In this document: positions 52,329-60,677 of the stretch, in pieces
Layout of the letters: each line of letters begins with the position of its first letter
Numbering within the stretch: position 1 is the first letter of the stretch
From: Paenibacillus_AQ nitricinens
GTDB lineage: Bacteria > Bacillota > Bacilli > Paenibacillales > Paenibacillaceae
DNA length: 64,000 nt
Assembly: GCF_052056485.1 (NCBI RefSeq)
Contig: NZ_CP183948.1
Location: 372,001-436,000 of the forward strand
Direction of reading: 5' to 3'
Notes under the pieces: generated by a model
Seen by the model: the letters and a program-made list of their open reading frames with translations, nothing else
Told to the model about the DNA's origin: nothing
The model's database searches: none
Program-made: the position numbers and the translations under genes

Positions 52329-54791
52329 ATGGATAAGTTAAAAATAACAGCTTCACCCAATGAACAGCAAGCGACCGTACAGATTACAGGCATGACCTGT
52401 TCTGCTTGTGCAGCTCGAATTGAGAAAGGTTTGTCCCGGATGGAGGGTGTTTCTCGCGCAAATGTAAATTTGGCCTTGGAACAAGCCACTGTCGGATTTG
52501 ATCCTTCTGTATCAGGGTTACCACAAATTGAAGATAAAATCCGCGCTCTTGGTTATGATACCGTCAAAGAGACCGCGGATTTTGATATATCAGGCATGAC
52601 CTGCGCTGCATGCTCGGCGCGGATCGAAAAAGTGTTGAGTCGTACGCCGGGGATCGCAGCAGTGAATGTGAATTTAGCGCTGGAAACGGCACATGTAGAA
52701 TATACTCCCGGTAATATTAGTCCAAGAGAGATCATGGAGAAGGTAAGCAATATCGGATATAAAGCTACACTTAAAGAAGACCGCAAGGATCATGTGGACC
52801 GTCGTGTACAGGAAATTCAGCATAAGAAGTGGAAGTGGATCATTTCTGCTATTCTTTCTTTCCCGTTGTTATGGGCGATGGCAGGTCATTTCTCATTCAC
52901 AAGCTGGATTCCAACACCGGAGATATTTATGAATCCTTGGTTTCAGCTTGTTCTGGCGACCCCCGTACAGTTTATCATCGGCTGGCAGTTCTACGTAGGC
53001 GCGTATAAAGCACTTCGTAACGGGAGTGCCAATATGGATGTGTTGGTCGTACTGGGGACATCAGCAGCGTATTTCTACAGTCTTTATCTGACGATTGATT
53101 CATTAAGTATGAAGGGAATGAATCATACCACTCAAATGTATTATGAGACGAGTGCTGTACTCATCACGCTCATCCTCGTGGGTAAATGGTTCGAGGCGCT
53201 AGCCAAAGGACGTTCCTCTGACGCCATTAAGAGCTTAATGGGGCTTCAGGCAAAGACGGCTCTCGTGATCCGTGATGGCAAAGAAATGAATATCTCGACA
53301 GATGAAGTGATTCCCGGCGATATTGTATTGGTGAAGCCCGGAACAAAGGTGCCGGTGGATGGCGAGGTAGTAGAGGGTTCCTCTTCTGTGGACGAGTCTA
53401 TGTTGACCGGAGAAAGTATTCCTGTAGAGAAAAAAACCGGAGATACCGTTATCGGTGCTACATTAAATAAGAATGGGATCTTAAGAATCAAAGCTAACAA
53501 AGTAGGAAGAGACACTGCACTCGCTCAAATCATTAGAGTAGTGGAGGAGGCCCAAGGCTCCAAAGCGCCTATCCAGCGGATCGCGGATGTCATCTCAGGT
53601 ATTTTTGTACCGATTGTTGCAGGCATTGCGATGATCACTTTCTTGGTCTGGTACTTCTGGGCAGCACCTGGTCAATTTGCCGATGCCCTTGAAAAAGCTA
53701 TTGCGGTGCTCGTAATCGCTTGTCCATGTGCGTTAGGTCTTGCAACGCCGACCTCCATTATGGCGGGATCGGGCCGCGCTGCGGAGCTTGGTATCCTGTT
53801 CAAGGGTGGTGAGCATTTAGAAGGCGCACAAGGGGTTAAGATCGTTGTTTTGGATAAGACAGGTACGGTTACAAATGGTAAGCCCGTGCTGACTGATATC
53901 GTGACTACCACTGGAATTGCCGCTTATGGTAAAGAAAGCGCCGAGAATCGTTTATTAGCTTTAACTGCGGCAGCCGAGAAATTATCAGAACATCCGCTTG
54001 CGGAAGCCATCGTAGCAGGAGCTGCTGACAGAGAATTGATCTTACCCGCCGCTGAACAGTTTGATAATGTACCTGGACGGGGAATTATGGCTGTTGTCTC
54101 CGATCAACAAGTTAGGGTGGGTACACGGCGTATGATGGAAGATCATCAATTGGACATCACAGAGTGGACCCCAGTCATGAAGAGACTGGAAGAGGCAGGA
54201 AAGACAGCTATGCTTGTAGCGGTGGGCGATGAGATTGCCGGGATTGTCGCTGTTGCCGATACGATTAAACCAACCTCAAAAGCAGCTGTAGCTGCGCTTC
54301 ATGCGATGGGCATAGAGGTCATTATGATTACAGGTGACAATAAAATCACCGCAGAAGCTATTGCGAAGCAAGCAGGTATTCGAAAAGTGTTAGCAGAGAT
54401 TCTGCCGGAAGGCAAAGCGGAGGAAGTTCGTAAGCTGCAGCGGAATGGGACAAAGGTAGCTATGGTTGGAGATGGCATCAATGATGCTCCTGCACTGGCT
54501 ACTGCAGATACGGGCATGGCGATCGGTACAGGTACGGATGTAGCAATGGAGGCTGCAGATATTACACTGATGCGGGGAGATCTGAAGAGCATACCCGATG
54601 CCATTATGATGAGCCGTAAAACGATGAGTAATATTAAGCAGAATTTGTTCTGGGCACTTGCATACAATACAATAGGTATACCGATTGCTGCACTCGGATT
54701 TCTAGCTCCATGGCTAGCTGGAGCTGCGATGGCATTCAGTTCTGTGTCCGTCGTTTTGAATGCACTTCGTTTGCAGCGGGTAAAGCTGTAA
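52329..54791 (+). CDS. copA: Cu(I)-exporting P1B-type ATPase CopA
   Basis: 820 residues. Two N-terminal HMA domains carry MTCSACAA near 21 and MTCAACSA near 90. Eight membrane spans include the transport site ACPCALG near 463. The phosphorylated Asp is in DKTGTVTNG near 509, the HP motif is SEHPLA, and the hinge is VGDGINDAPAL near 715. It pumps Cu(I) out of the cell with ATP. The GGAGG ribosome site follows a CsoR-type dyad. Confidence 0.96.
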   Translation: MDKLKITASPNEQQATVQITGMTCSACAARIEKGLSRMEGVSRANVNLALEQATVGFDPSVSGLPQIEDKIRALGYDTVKETADFDISGMTCAACSARIEKVLSRTPGIAAVNVNLALETAHVEYTPGNISPREIMEKVSNIGYKATLKEDRKDHVDRRVQEIQHKKWKWIISAILSFPLLWAMAGHFSFTSWIPTPEIFMNPWFQLVLATPVQFIIGWQFYVGAYKALRNGSANMDVLVVLGTSAAYFYSLYLTIDSLSMKGMNHTTQMYYETSAVLITLILVGKWFEALAKGRSSDAIKSLMGLQAKTALVIRDGKEMNISTDEVIPGDIVLVKPGTKVPVDGEVVEGSSSVDESMLTGESIPVEKKTGDTVIGATLNKNGILRIKANKVGRDTALAQIIRVVEEAQGSKAPIQRIADVISGIFVPIVAGIAMITFLVWYFWAAPGQFADALEKAIAVLVIACPCALGLATPTSIMAGSGRAAELGILFKGGEHLEGAQGVKIVVLDKTGTVTNGKPVLTDIVTTTGIAAYGKESAENRLLALTAAAEKLSEHPLAEAIVAGAADRELILPAAEQFDNVPGRGIMAVVSDQQVRVGTRRMMEDHQLDITEWTPVMKRLEEAGKTAMLVAVGDEIAGIVAVADTIKPTSKAAVAALHAMGIEVIMITGDNKITAEAIAKQAGIRKVLAEILPEGKAEEVRKLQRNGTKVAMVGDGINDAPALATADTGMAIGTGTDVAMEAADITLMRGDLKSIPDAIMMSRKTMSNIKQNLFWALAYNTIGIPIAALGFLAPWLAGAAMAFSSVSVVLNALRLQRVKL

Positions 54792-54822
54792 GAGAAACCT
54801 AACTATGTAAGGAGTGGCCGCT

Positions 54823-55575
54823 GTGCAAGAAAACAACGAGACAATATCTCTATTAATGAACCATGCATCTGTCCGCAAGTATCAGGATAAGCCAGTAAGT
54901 GAAGAGCAGCTTGCAGCTATTATTGAAGCAGGCCAAATGGCTTCGACTTCCAGCAGTGTACAAGCCTATAGTGTCATTGCAGTGACTGACCCGGCACTAA
55001 AAGCAGAGCTTGCCGGATTAGCGGGTAATCAGGCTTATATCGAACAATGCCCAGTCTTTTTGGTCTGGTGCGCGGATTTATATCGGCTGCGTGAGGTCAC
55101 AAAACCTCATTTACAGGGAGAGACATCGTATGAAGATTCTGCGGAGAACCTTATTGTAGCTACCGTTGATGTTGCGCTTGCTGCTCAGAATGCTGCTGTA
55201 GCTGCGGAATCACTCGGGCTCGGGATTGTTTATATCGGCGGAATCCGTAACCGGATCGGGGAGGTTTCTGATTTGCTTGGACTGCCTGAGCTGGTTTACC
55301 CGGTATTTGGAATGTGTGTGGGCTATCCTGATGGAGCTACAAGCCTGCGTCCGCGTCTGCCATTAGAGGCTGTTTTACATCGCAATCGCTACAATGCCGA
55401 AACGACAGTGGAGCAGGTCAAGACTTACGATAAAATCTCTTCAGACTATATGCGTGAGCGGACTCATGGTGCCAAGGATACACCTTGGTCTGTGATTATG
55501 GCAGAACGGTTGGCACAGCCAGTGCGAATGCATATGAAGGAATTCCTTCTCGGAAAAGGATTTTTCAAGAGGTAG
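54823..55575 (+). CDS. NfsA/NfrA-type NADPH-dependent nitro/flavin reductase
   Basis: 250 residues from GTG 54823, chosen because AAGGAG lies eight bases upstream; GTG 54814 overlaps that site. FMN-binding landmarks are HASVRKYQDKPVS near residue 13, QMASTSSSVQAYSVI near 43, and GIVYIGGIRNRIGEV near 140. This nitroreductase family reduces nitroaromatics, quinones or flavins with NADPH. It is 31 bases after copA, so it may share the copper-induced transcript. This fits oxidative stress from copper, but no copper site is visible. Confidence 0.88.
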   Translation: MQENNETISLLMNHASVRKYQDKPVSEEQLAAIIEAGQMASTSSSVQAYSVIAVTDPALKAELAGLAGNQAYIEQCPVFLVWCADLYRLREVTKPHLQGETSYEDSAENLIVATVDVALAAQNAAVAAESLGLGIVYIGGIRNRIGEVSDLLGLPELVYPVFGMCVGYPDGATSLRPRLPLEAVLHRNRYNAETTVEQVKTYDKISSDYMRERTHGAKDTPWSVIMAERLAQPVRMHMKEFLLGKGFFKR

Positions 55576-55590
55576 TCTAGTATTTCGCTT

Positions 55591-55647
55591 AAAGAGGCTG
55601 CCCTATTCGTAGTTAAAACTATGGATAGGACAACCTCTTTTTTTTTG
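55591..55647 (+). terminator. terminator after copper/nitroreductase operon
   Basis: AAAGAGG-TG-CCTAT ... ATAGG-CA-CCTCTTT imperfect stem followed by T8. Confidence 0.85.
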
Positions 55648-55653
55648 TGAAGG

Positions 55654-55699
55654 TGACAGTTGTCATCTTAAAGAAATGACAGTCCATACTAATGTATGG
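55654..55699. promoter_or_regulatory. candidate operators for the ABC/two-component operon
   Basis: TGACAGTTGTCA (55654-55665) is a perfect dyad and TGACAGT recurs at 55677. A second dyad CCATAC-TAAT-GTATGG follows at 55684-55699. They precede the ABC ATPase start by about 60-100 bases. Confidence 0.45.
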
Positions 55700-55759
55700 T
55701 CTCCTTTTTCCATATGATAGAAATAGATCAAACGCATTCGGAATCGGAGGGGTTACGAA

Positions 55760-56668
55760 ATGGACAATGTTATTGAGATGAATGGAGTTAGCAAATTATA
55801 TAAGGATAAGAAAGCAGTAGATAATATCAGCTTCAACATTGCCAAGGGTTCGATTACAGCTATTCTTGGACCAAACGGAGCAGGCAAAACAACAGCATTG
55901 GGAATGTTATTGGGGCTATTAGAACCCACTGAAGGTACAGTGAAAATATTTGGACAACATCCAAAAGATAAAATCGTACGTGAAAAGACCGGCGCGATGC
56001 TGCAAGAGGTAAGTGTGATGGATCGGCTGAAGGTTCGGGAGATCATTGCTCTGATCCGTAGCTATTATCCACAGCCGATGGATATGGAGTTTCTAATTAA
56101 AGCTACAGGGCTTGCGCCAGCGGATCTGAATAGATACGCTGAGAAGCTCTCGGGCGGTCAAAAACGTAGTCTAGGCTTCGCGCTGGCCCTGGCAGGTGAC
56201 CCAGAGCTGATCTTTTTCGACGAACCTACGGTTGGACTTGATATTACTTCCCGGCGGCGTTTCTGGGATACGGTTCGTGGACTTGCGGAGCAGGGTAAGA
56301 CGATAGTGTTCACGACACATTACTTACAGGAAGCTGAAGATATTGCGGATCGTATTCTGTTGTTTAGCAAAGGCCATTTAGTTGCAGACGGAAGTCCAGA
56401 TGAGATTAAATCGCGGATTGTAAAGCGTTCGGTGTCCTTTTTGCCAATAGGTGATCGATCTAAATTACGCAGGAGCCTGCTGGAACTAACCGCTATTGAA
56501 GATTGTTATGAAAAGGAAGGTCGAATTCATGTGACGACAGACGATACGGATGAAGCGCTGCGAGCGATTTTTGTTAATGGACTTCCCGTGAAGGATGTTC
56601 GGATCGATCAGGGACGTTTGGATGATGCTTTTGAACAACTGACCATGAACCAAGAGGAGGCTATCTAA
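55760..56668 (+). CDS. ABC transporter ATP-binding protein (drug/antibiotic type)
   Basis: 302 residues. The ATPase domain has Walker A GPNGAGKTTALG near 37, a Q-loop, LSGGQKRSLGFALAL as signature near 131, and Walker B ELIFFDEPTVGLD near 151. The C-terminal 80 residues match the accessory domain of CcmA/DrrA-type ATPases. It powers the membrane partner encoded three bases downstream. The four-gene layout (ATPase, permease, kinase, regulator) equals B. subtilis yvfRSTU. Confidence 0.93.
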   Translation: MDNVIEMNGVSKLYKDKKAVDNISFNIAKGSITAILGPNGAGKTTALGMLLGLLEPTEGTVKIFGQHPKDKIVREKTGAMLQEVSVMDRLKVREIIALIRSYYPQPMDMEFLIKATGLAPADLNRYAEKLSGGQKRSLGFALALAGDPELIFFDEPTVGLDITSRRRFWDTVRGLAEQGKTIVFTTHYLQEAEDIADRILLFSKGHLVADGSPDEIKSRIVKRSVSFLPIGDRSKLRRSLLELTAIEDCYEKEGRIHVTTDDTDEALRAIFVNGLPVKDVRIDQGRLDDAFEQLTMNQEEAI

Positions 56669-56670
56669 AG

Positions 56671-57405
56671 ATGAGATTAATTACTGTACAGTGTAAAGCC
56701 GAGATGCTGCGGATCATCCGTAATCCTTATTACGTGTTCTGGTCCTTGCTCATGCCCATTATGTTCTACTTCATCTTCACCCGCGTGGTTAATACAGGTA
56801 ACGATGACCCGACTTGGCGCGCTCACTACTTAATGTCGATGGCAACCTTTAGTGTAATGGGCTCAGCGATTATGACGCTTGGCATCCGTTTAGTACAAGA
56901 GCGAACACAAGGCTGGACCACCTTTATTCGGATTACCCCGCTACCGGGTTCTGTTTATTTCTTCGGAAAAATGTTCGGGCAAACGATGATGCATCTGTTT
57001 TCGGTCATTTGTATTTTTATCGCAGGATATTTAATCAACAGTGTCTCCTTATCTGCGGGTCAATGGGTGCTTAGCGGGCTGTGGATTCTGATCGGTTCCC
57101 TTCCATTTTTGGCGATTGGTACGCTTGTGGGTGCTATGAAACGGGTGGATACAGCTAGTGGAGTCAGCAACGTGATTTATATGGCGCTTGCTGTAGCGGG
57201 GGGCATGTGGATGCCGATTGAGATTTTGCCGCAATTAATGCAGAAGATTGGTCATTGGTTACCTTCCTACAACTATGGAAATGGGGCATGGGAGATTGTG
57301 CGTGGCTCAGCTCCGCATTGGAGTAATGTCTTGATTTTGCTCGGGTATTTGGTAGTTTTTATGTTACTATCGGTTTATATCCGAAAAAAACAGGAAGCGG
57401 TGTGA
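56671..57405 (+). CDS. ABC-2 type permease
   Basis: 244 residues, six membrane spans. The N-terminal amphipathic helix (CKAEMLRIIRNPYYVFW) and the segment GGMWMPIEILPQ between spans 5 and 6 are typical of ABC-2 exporters (YvfS-like). It follows the ATPase stop directly and is followed by the kinase gene after four bases. The substrate is unknown. Confidence 0.92.
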   Translation: MRLITVQCKAEMLRIIRNPYYVFWSLLMPIMFYFIFTRVVNTGNDDPTWRAHYLMSMATFSVMGSAIMTLGIRLVQERTQGWTTFIRITPLPGSVYFFGKMFGQTMMHLFSVICIFIAGYLINSVSLSAGQWVLSGLWILIGSLPFLAIGTLVGAMKRVDTASGVSNVIYMALAVAGGMWMPIEILPQLMQKIGHWLPSYNYGNGAWEIVRGSAPHWSNVLILLGYLVVFMLLSVYIRKKQEAV

Positions 57406-57409
57406 ATGA

Positions 57410-58564
57410 ATGGCTGAGCGTGCGCAGTTCCGGTTATTTCCACAAAAACAAGGGTTTTTCCCTTATGTATGGGCTGTTTATCTGGTTTTGCCCATCCTGA
57501 ATTTGCGTGGGGAGACTGGATTGAAGCTCATTCTAGGCGGGTTGATGATAGCGGTGTTTGCCATCAGCTATCGCCAGCTGTATTGGGTTCGGGGTGGAGT
57601 CTTTAATGTCTGGCTAATGATTCAAATGGTGATCATCGTGGTGCTTAGTTTGTTTTATACGCCCTTTAATCTTTACATGGGCTTTTTCACCGCAAATTTT
57701 ATAGCTTACTATACGGAGAATAAAGGGTTCAAAATTGCATTTACTTCTTTTGTGGTCATGGTACTTTCTGTGCTGGTCTTAGTGGGTCGTGAGATGGAGT
57801 GGGGAAGCATGATATTTTTAGCTCCATTTATCATTATTATGTTGATTAGCCCATTCGGAGTGAGATCCATGAATCGGAATCAGAAGCTGGAGAAAGAGCT
57901 GGATCAAGCCAATGAGGTGATTAAAGAGCTGGTGAAGCGTGAGGAACGGATGCGAATCGCTCGTGATTTACATGATACGCTCGGGCATACGTTGTCCTTG
58001 ATTACATTAAAAAGCCAACTCGTAGAGAAGCTGGTGACCAAAAATACGGAGCGAGCCCAAGAGGAGGCGCGGGAAATTCAGCGTACTTCGCGGGCTGCGC
58101 TCCGTCAGGTGCGTGAGCTAGTGTCGGAAATGCGTGCGATCTCAGTAGCAGAAGAACTGGCAGAAACCGGGGAAATGCTGCGCACGGCGGAGATTGCCTT
58201 GGAAGTGGAAGGGGATATCTCGCTAGAGGGAGTATCCGATCTGACGCAAAATATTCTCAGCCTTTGCATCAAAGAAGCGGTGACTAACATTGTGAAGCAT
58301 AGTAGAGCAGATAAATGCTTTATCGGGGTGGAAAAGACCGCCGGAAAAGTTCGAGTTACCGTTAAAGATAACGGAATTGGCCTCCAGAACGGTGAGAGAT
58401 GTAATGGTGAGCTTAGTGATGGAAATGGTATGAAGGGGATGGCGGAACGACTATCCCTGATTGATGGCTCTCTATCGCTAAGCTCAGAAGAAGGTCAGGG
58501 AACTACGCTGATCGTTATGATCCCTCTAATCGTTAAGGAAGCAACAGGAGGTGAGAGTACATGA
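57410..58564 (+). CDS. DesK/YvfT-type sensor histidine kinase
   Basis: 384 residues. Four to five membrane spans in the first 150 residues have no large extracellular loop, so sensing probably occurs in the membrane. HisKA_3 reads ERMRIARDLHDTLGHTLSLI with His near 188. The HATPase domain has EAVTNIVKHS, DNGIGL and GNGMKGMAERL. It phosphorylates the NarL-type regulator downstream. The stop overlaps the regulator ATG by four bases. Confidence 0.93.
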   Translation: MAERAQFRLFPQKQGFFPYVWAVYLVLPILNLRGETGLKLILGGLMIAVFAISYRQLYWVRGGVFNVWLMIQMVIIVVLSLFYTPFNLYMGFFTANFIAYYTENKGFKIAFTSFVVMVLSVLVLVGREMEWGSMIFLAPFIIIMLISPFGVRSMNRNQKLEKELDQANEVIKELVKREERMRIARDLHDTLGHTLSLITLKSQLVEKLVTKNTERAQEEAREIQRTSRAALRQVRELVSEMRAISVAEELAETGEMLRTAEIALEVEGDISLEGVSDLTQNILSLCIKEAVTNIVKHSRADKCFIGVEKTAGKVRVTVKDNGIGLQNGERCNGELSDGNGMKGMAERLSLIDGSLSLSSEEGQGTTLIVMIPLIVKEATGGEST

Positions 58565-59163
58565 TAACCATCGTTATAGCGGAGGATCAACGTCTGCTTC
58601 GGGGAGCGATGGCATCCCTGCTGGATCTTGAGGATGATATCGAAGTCGTCGGAGAGGCCTGTGATGGAGCTGAGGCGTTAGCTTTAATCGACAGGCTTCA
58701 GCCGGACGTATGTCTCATGGATATTGAAATGCCGTTCAAGAGCGGGCTGGAGGTTGCAGAAATATTGCGGAGTAAAGGCTGTCCGACTCGAATTATCATC
58801 TTGACTACCTTTGCCCGTCCGGGCTATTTCGAGCGTGGAGTGAAGGCTGGTATACAAGGGTATTTGTTGAAGGACGAGCCTGTAGATAAGCTGGCCGAAT
58901 CTATTCGACGTGTCATGGCTGGACATCGGGAGGTATCCCCCGAGTTAGTTTTTGGTAGCTTGCGGGAAGAAAATCCACTAACAGCACGGGAGCGAGAGAT
59001 TTTAAAGCTGGCTGGTGAAGGGCAAACGGCGGCGGAAATCGCGTTTTCGCTACACCTTTCTTATGGAACTGTTCGCAATTATATTTCTGAAATACTCAAT
59101 AAGCTGGAAGTGAAAAGTCGAATTGAGGCGGTACGACTGGCAGAGGAAAAAGGTTGGATTTGA
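58561..59163 (+). CDS. NarL/FixJ-family response regulator
   Basis: 200 residues. The receiver has acidic AEDQ near residue 7, phospho-acceptor Asp near 54 (CLMDIEMPFKSG) and conserved Lys in LLKDEP. The C-terminal LuxR-type helix-turn-helix (LTAREREILKLAGEGQTAAE near 140, then YGTVRNYISEIL) binds DNA. It most likely activates the ABC operon that encodes it, perhaps through the dyads at 55654-55699. Confidence 0.94.
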   Translation: MITIVIAEDQRLLRGAMASLLDLEDDIEVVGEACDGAEALALIDRLQPDVCLMDIEMPFKSGLEVAEILRSKGCPTRIIILTTFARPGYFERGVKAGIQGYLLKDEPVDKLAESIRRVMAGHREVSPELVFGSLREENPLTAREREILKLAGEGQTAAEIAFSLHLSYGTVRNYISEILNKLEVKSRIEAVRLAEEKGWI

Positions 59164-59181
59164 GGGGAGCAGGGCATTATT

Positions 59182-59883
59182 ATGCAAATATTTCTGATTC
59201 GTCATGGTGATCCGGACTATTCCATAGATGGTCTAACAGAATTCGGGCATCAGGAAGCAGCAGCACTAGGAAAACGCATGGCATCTATAGGTCTGGATGA
59301 ATTATATGCTTCACCACTGGGTAGGGCACAGACAACAGCCAGTTATGTGGCCAAAGAGACGGGACTTGTCATTCATACAGAGCCTTGGACTTGTGAACTG
59401 GATTGGACAGAGATTATGTTGGATGGACAATTGGCATCTATTTGGGATAGTCCCGGAGAACATATTAGCGAACTATCGAGTGGAAAAAGAGTATGGTCTG
59501 ATGAAACAGATCATTGGTTGAAGCAAGAGGAATACAGATTGCGGTTTAGCGAATTACAAACGGCTTCAGATCAATTCTTGCTTCGACACCATTATAGAAG
59601 AGAAGATGGCCTTTATCGTATCCTTGAGCCGTCTACCAAGAAGATTGGAGTAGTATGCCACGGTGGCTTTGGTCTCGCATGGCTAGCTCATTTATTACAA
59701 ATTCCGTTAGCCTTGACTTGGTCCGTATTCTGGCTTGCGCCAAGCTCGGTAACGACGATCTTGTTTGAAGAGCGCAGCAAGCACTTTGCGGTTCCTCGAT
59801 GTATTGGACTAGGAGACGTTTCCCATCTTTATGCTGGCGGCATGAGCTATCGCCCACGGGGATTAATGGGCAATCATGTTTAA
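59182..59883 (+). CDS. histidine phosphatase superfamily protein
   Basis: 233 residues. It has the catalytic LIRHGDP at residues 4-10, the second Arg region SPLGRAQTTASY near 49, Glu in PWTCELDW and the second catalytic His in VVCHGGFGLAWL near 158. Family members remove phosphate from sugars, nucleotides or proteins; the substrate here cannot be assigned. It starts 18 bases after the response regulator, with GGGAG as ribosome site, and a terminator follows. Confidence 0.87.
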   Translation: MQIFLIRHGDPDYSIDGLTEFGHQEAAALGKRMASIGLDELYASPLGRAQTTASYVAKETGLVIHTEPWTCELDWTEIMLDGQLASIWDSPGEHISELSSGKRVWSDETDHWLKQEEYRLRFSELQTASDQFLLRHHYRREDGLYRILEPSTKKIGVVCHGGFGLAWLAHLLQIPLALTWSVFWLAPSSVTTILFEERSKHFAVPRCIGLGDVSHLYAGGMSYRPRGLMGNHV

Positions 59884-59924
59884 GGTGAATGATGAAGAGC
59901 GAGTAAGGATATTTCTTAATGAGT

Positions 59925-59955
59925 GAAAGCCATCCCTGAGAGGATGGCTTTTTTG
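59925..59955 (+). terminator. terminator after phosphatase gene
   Basis: AAGCCATCC / GGATGGCTT stem, CTGAGA loop, then T6. Confidence 0.9.
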
Positions 59956-59987
59956 CTGGATTTTATATGATCGGAATAGGTGACTTT

Positions 59988-60506
59988 TCAACGTGGATTT
60001 AGTTTCACCTGTGAACCTTTACCACCTGTCTGAATGCCAGTATCCTTCGTTCCGACTTCCTTCAGGTCAGTTACTAGTCGCTCCAAAACGGACTTGGAAG
60101 CAGCGGCTTCTTTGGCGCCGGATGCCTTCACAACTAATTGCACTGGCTTGCCGGAGCGAAGATGCTTGTCTGCCTGACGGAGCTTCGTATCGTAATCATG
60201 CTCCTCAATATGAGCAGTGAAGCGTAGTTCTTTGACCTTCTCTTTGCTGCCACCTTTTGCAGCTGGGCCACCACTAGCCTTGCGTGCTGAGGCTGCCTCC
60301 TTCTGCGCGGCCGCTTTTGCTTTGCCCTTTGCAGTTAGGCTACAGGGCGGCGGGCTGCTCATTAGCGAGGTACAAACTAGATCTGCACCTGCAGCGCGAG
60401 CCATTGCTAATGCCTCTTCTCTAGATACAATGCCCAGCTTCTCACCTCTAAGTCCAGTTAGGACTACTTCGGATGCTCTTATTTGTTCATTGATTAATAC
60501 TGCCAC
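59988..60506 (-). CDS. IF-3-like paralogue of translation initiation factor
   Basis: 172 residues from GTG 60506, after GGGAGG. The N-terminal half reads INEQIRASEVVLTGLRGEKL and then LGIVSREEALAMA, clearly IF-3 N-domain. The C-terminal half has KELRFTAHIEEHDYDTKLRQ and GKPVQLVVK, the IF-3 C-domain. The connector is unusual (SSPPPCSLTAKGKAKAAAQKEAASA), Ala/Lys-rich instead of the usual helix, and the tail is TGGKGSQVKLNPR. It is not in an infC-rpmI-rplT operon, so it is probably a second, divergent copy whose ribosome-binding role is open. Confidence 0.8.
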   Translation of the reverse strand: MAVLINEQIRASEVVLTGLRGEKLGIVSREEALAMARAAGADLVCTSLMSSPPPCSLTAKGKAKAAAQKEAASARKASGGPAAKGGSKEKVKELRFTAHIEEHDYDTKLRQADKHLRSGKPVQLVVKASGAKEAAASKSVLERLVTDLKEVGTKDTGIQTGGKGSQVKLNPR

Positions 60507-60543
60507 TTCTATGAATCCTCCCCTGATAACTAAAGATAAAGCT

Positions 60544-60572
60544 ATCATATATGGAACTAGCTTGAGGTTCAA
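60544..60572 (-). promoter_or_regulatory. sigma-A promoter of the IF-3-like gene
   Basis: On the minus strand TTGAAC (60572-60567), 17-bp spacer, TATGAT (60549-60544). Confidence 0.65.
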
Positions 60573-60646
60573 ATGTGAAGAGTAGGATTTGTGTGAAAAA
60601 CATTGACCTAAATCCGTAACCTTTGGGAACTTCGTGGGCACTTGTA

Positions 60647-60652
60647 TATAAT
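60647..60652 (+). promoter_or_regulatory. -10 element before the sigma/DUF1835 fusion gene
   Basis: TATAAT 26 bases before ATG 60678; a TTGGGA at 60623 (18-bp spacing) is a weak -35. The overlapping GGGAACTT recalls ECF -35 elements. Confidence 0.45.
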
Positions 60653-60677
60653 ACGGAAGAAGGGAGCGAGCGAAGGT

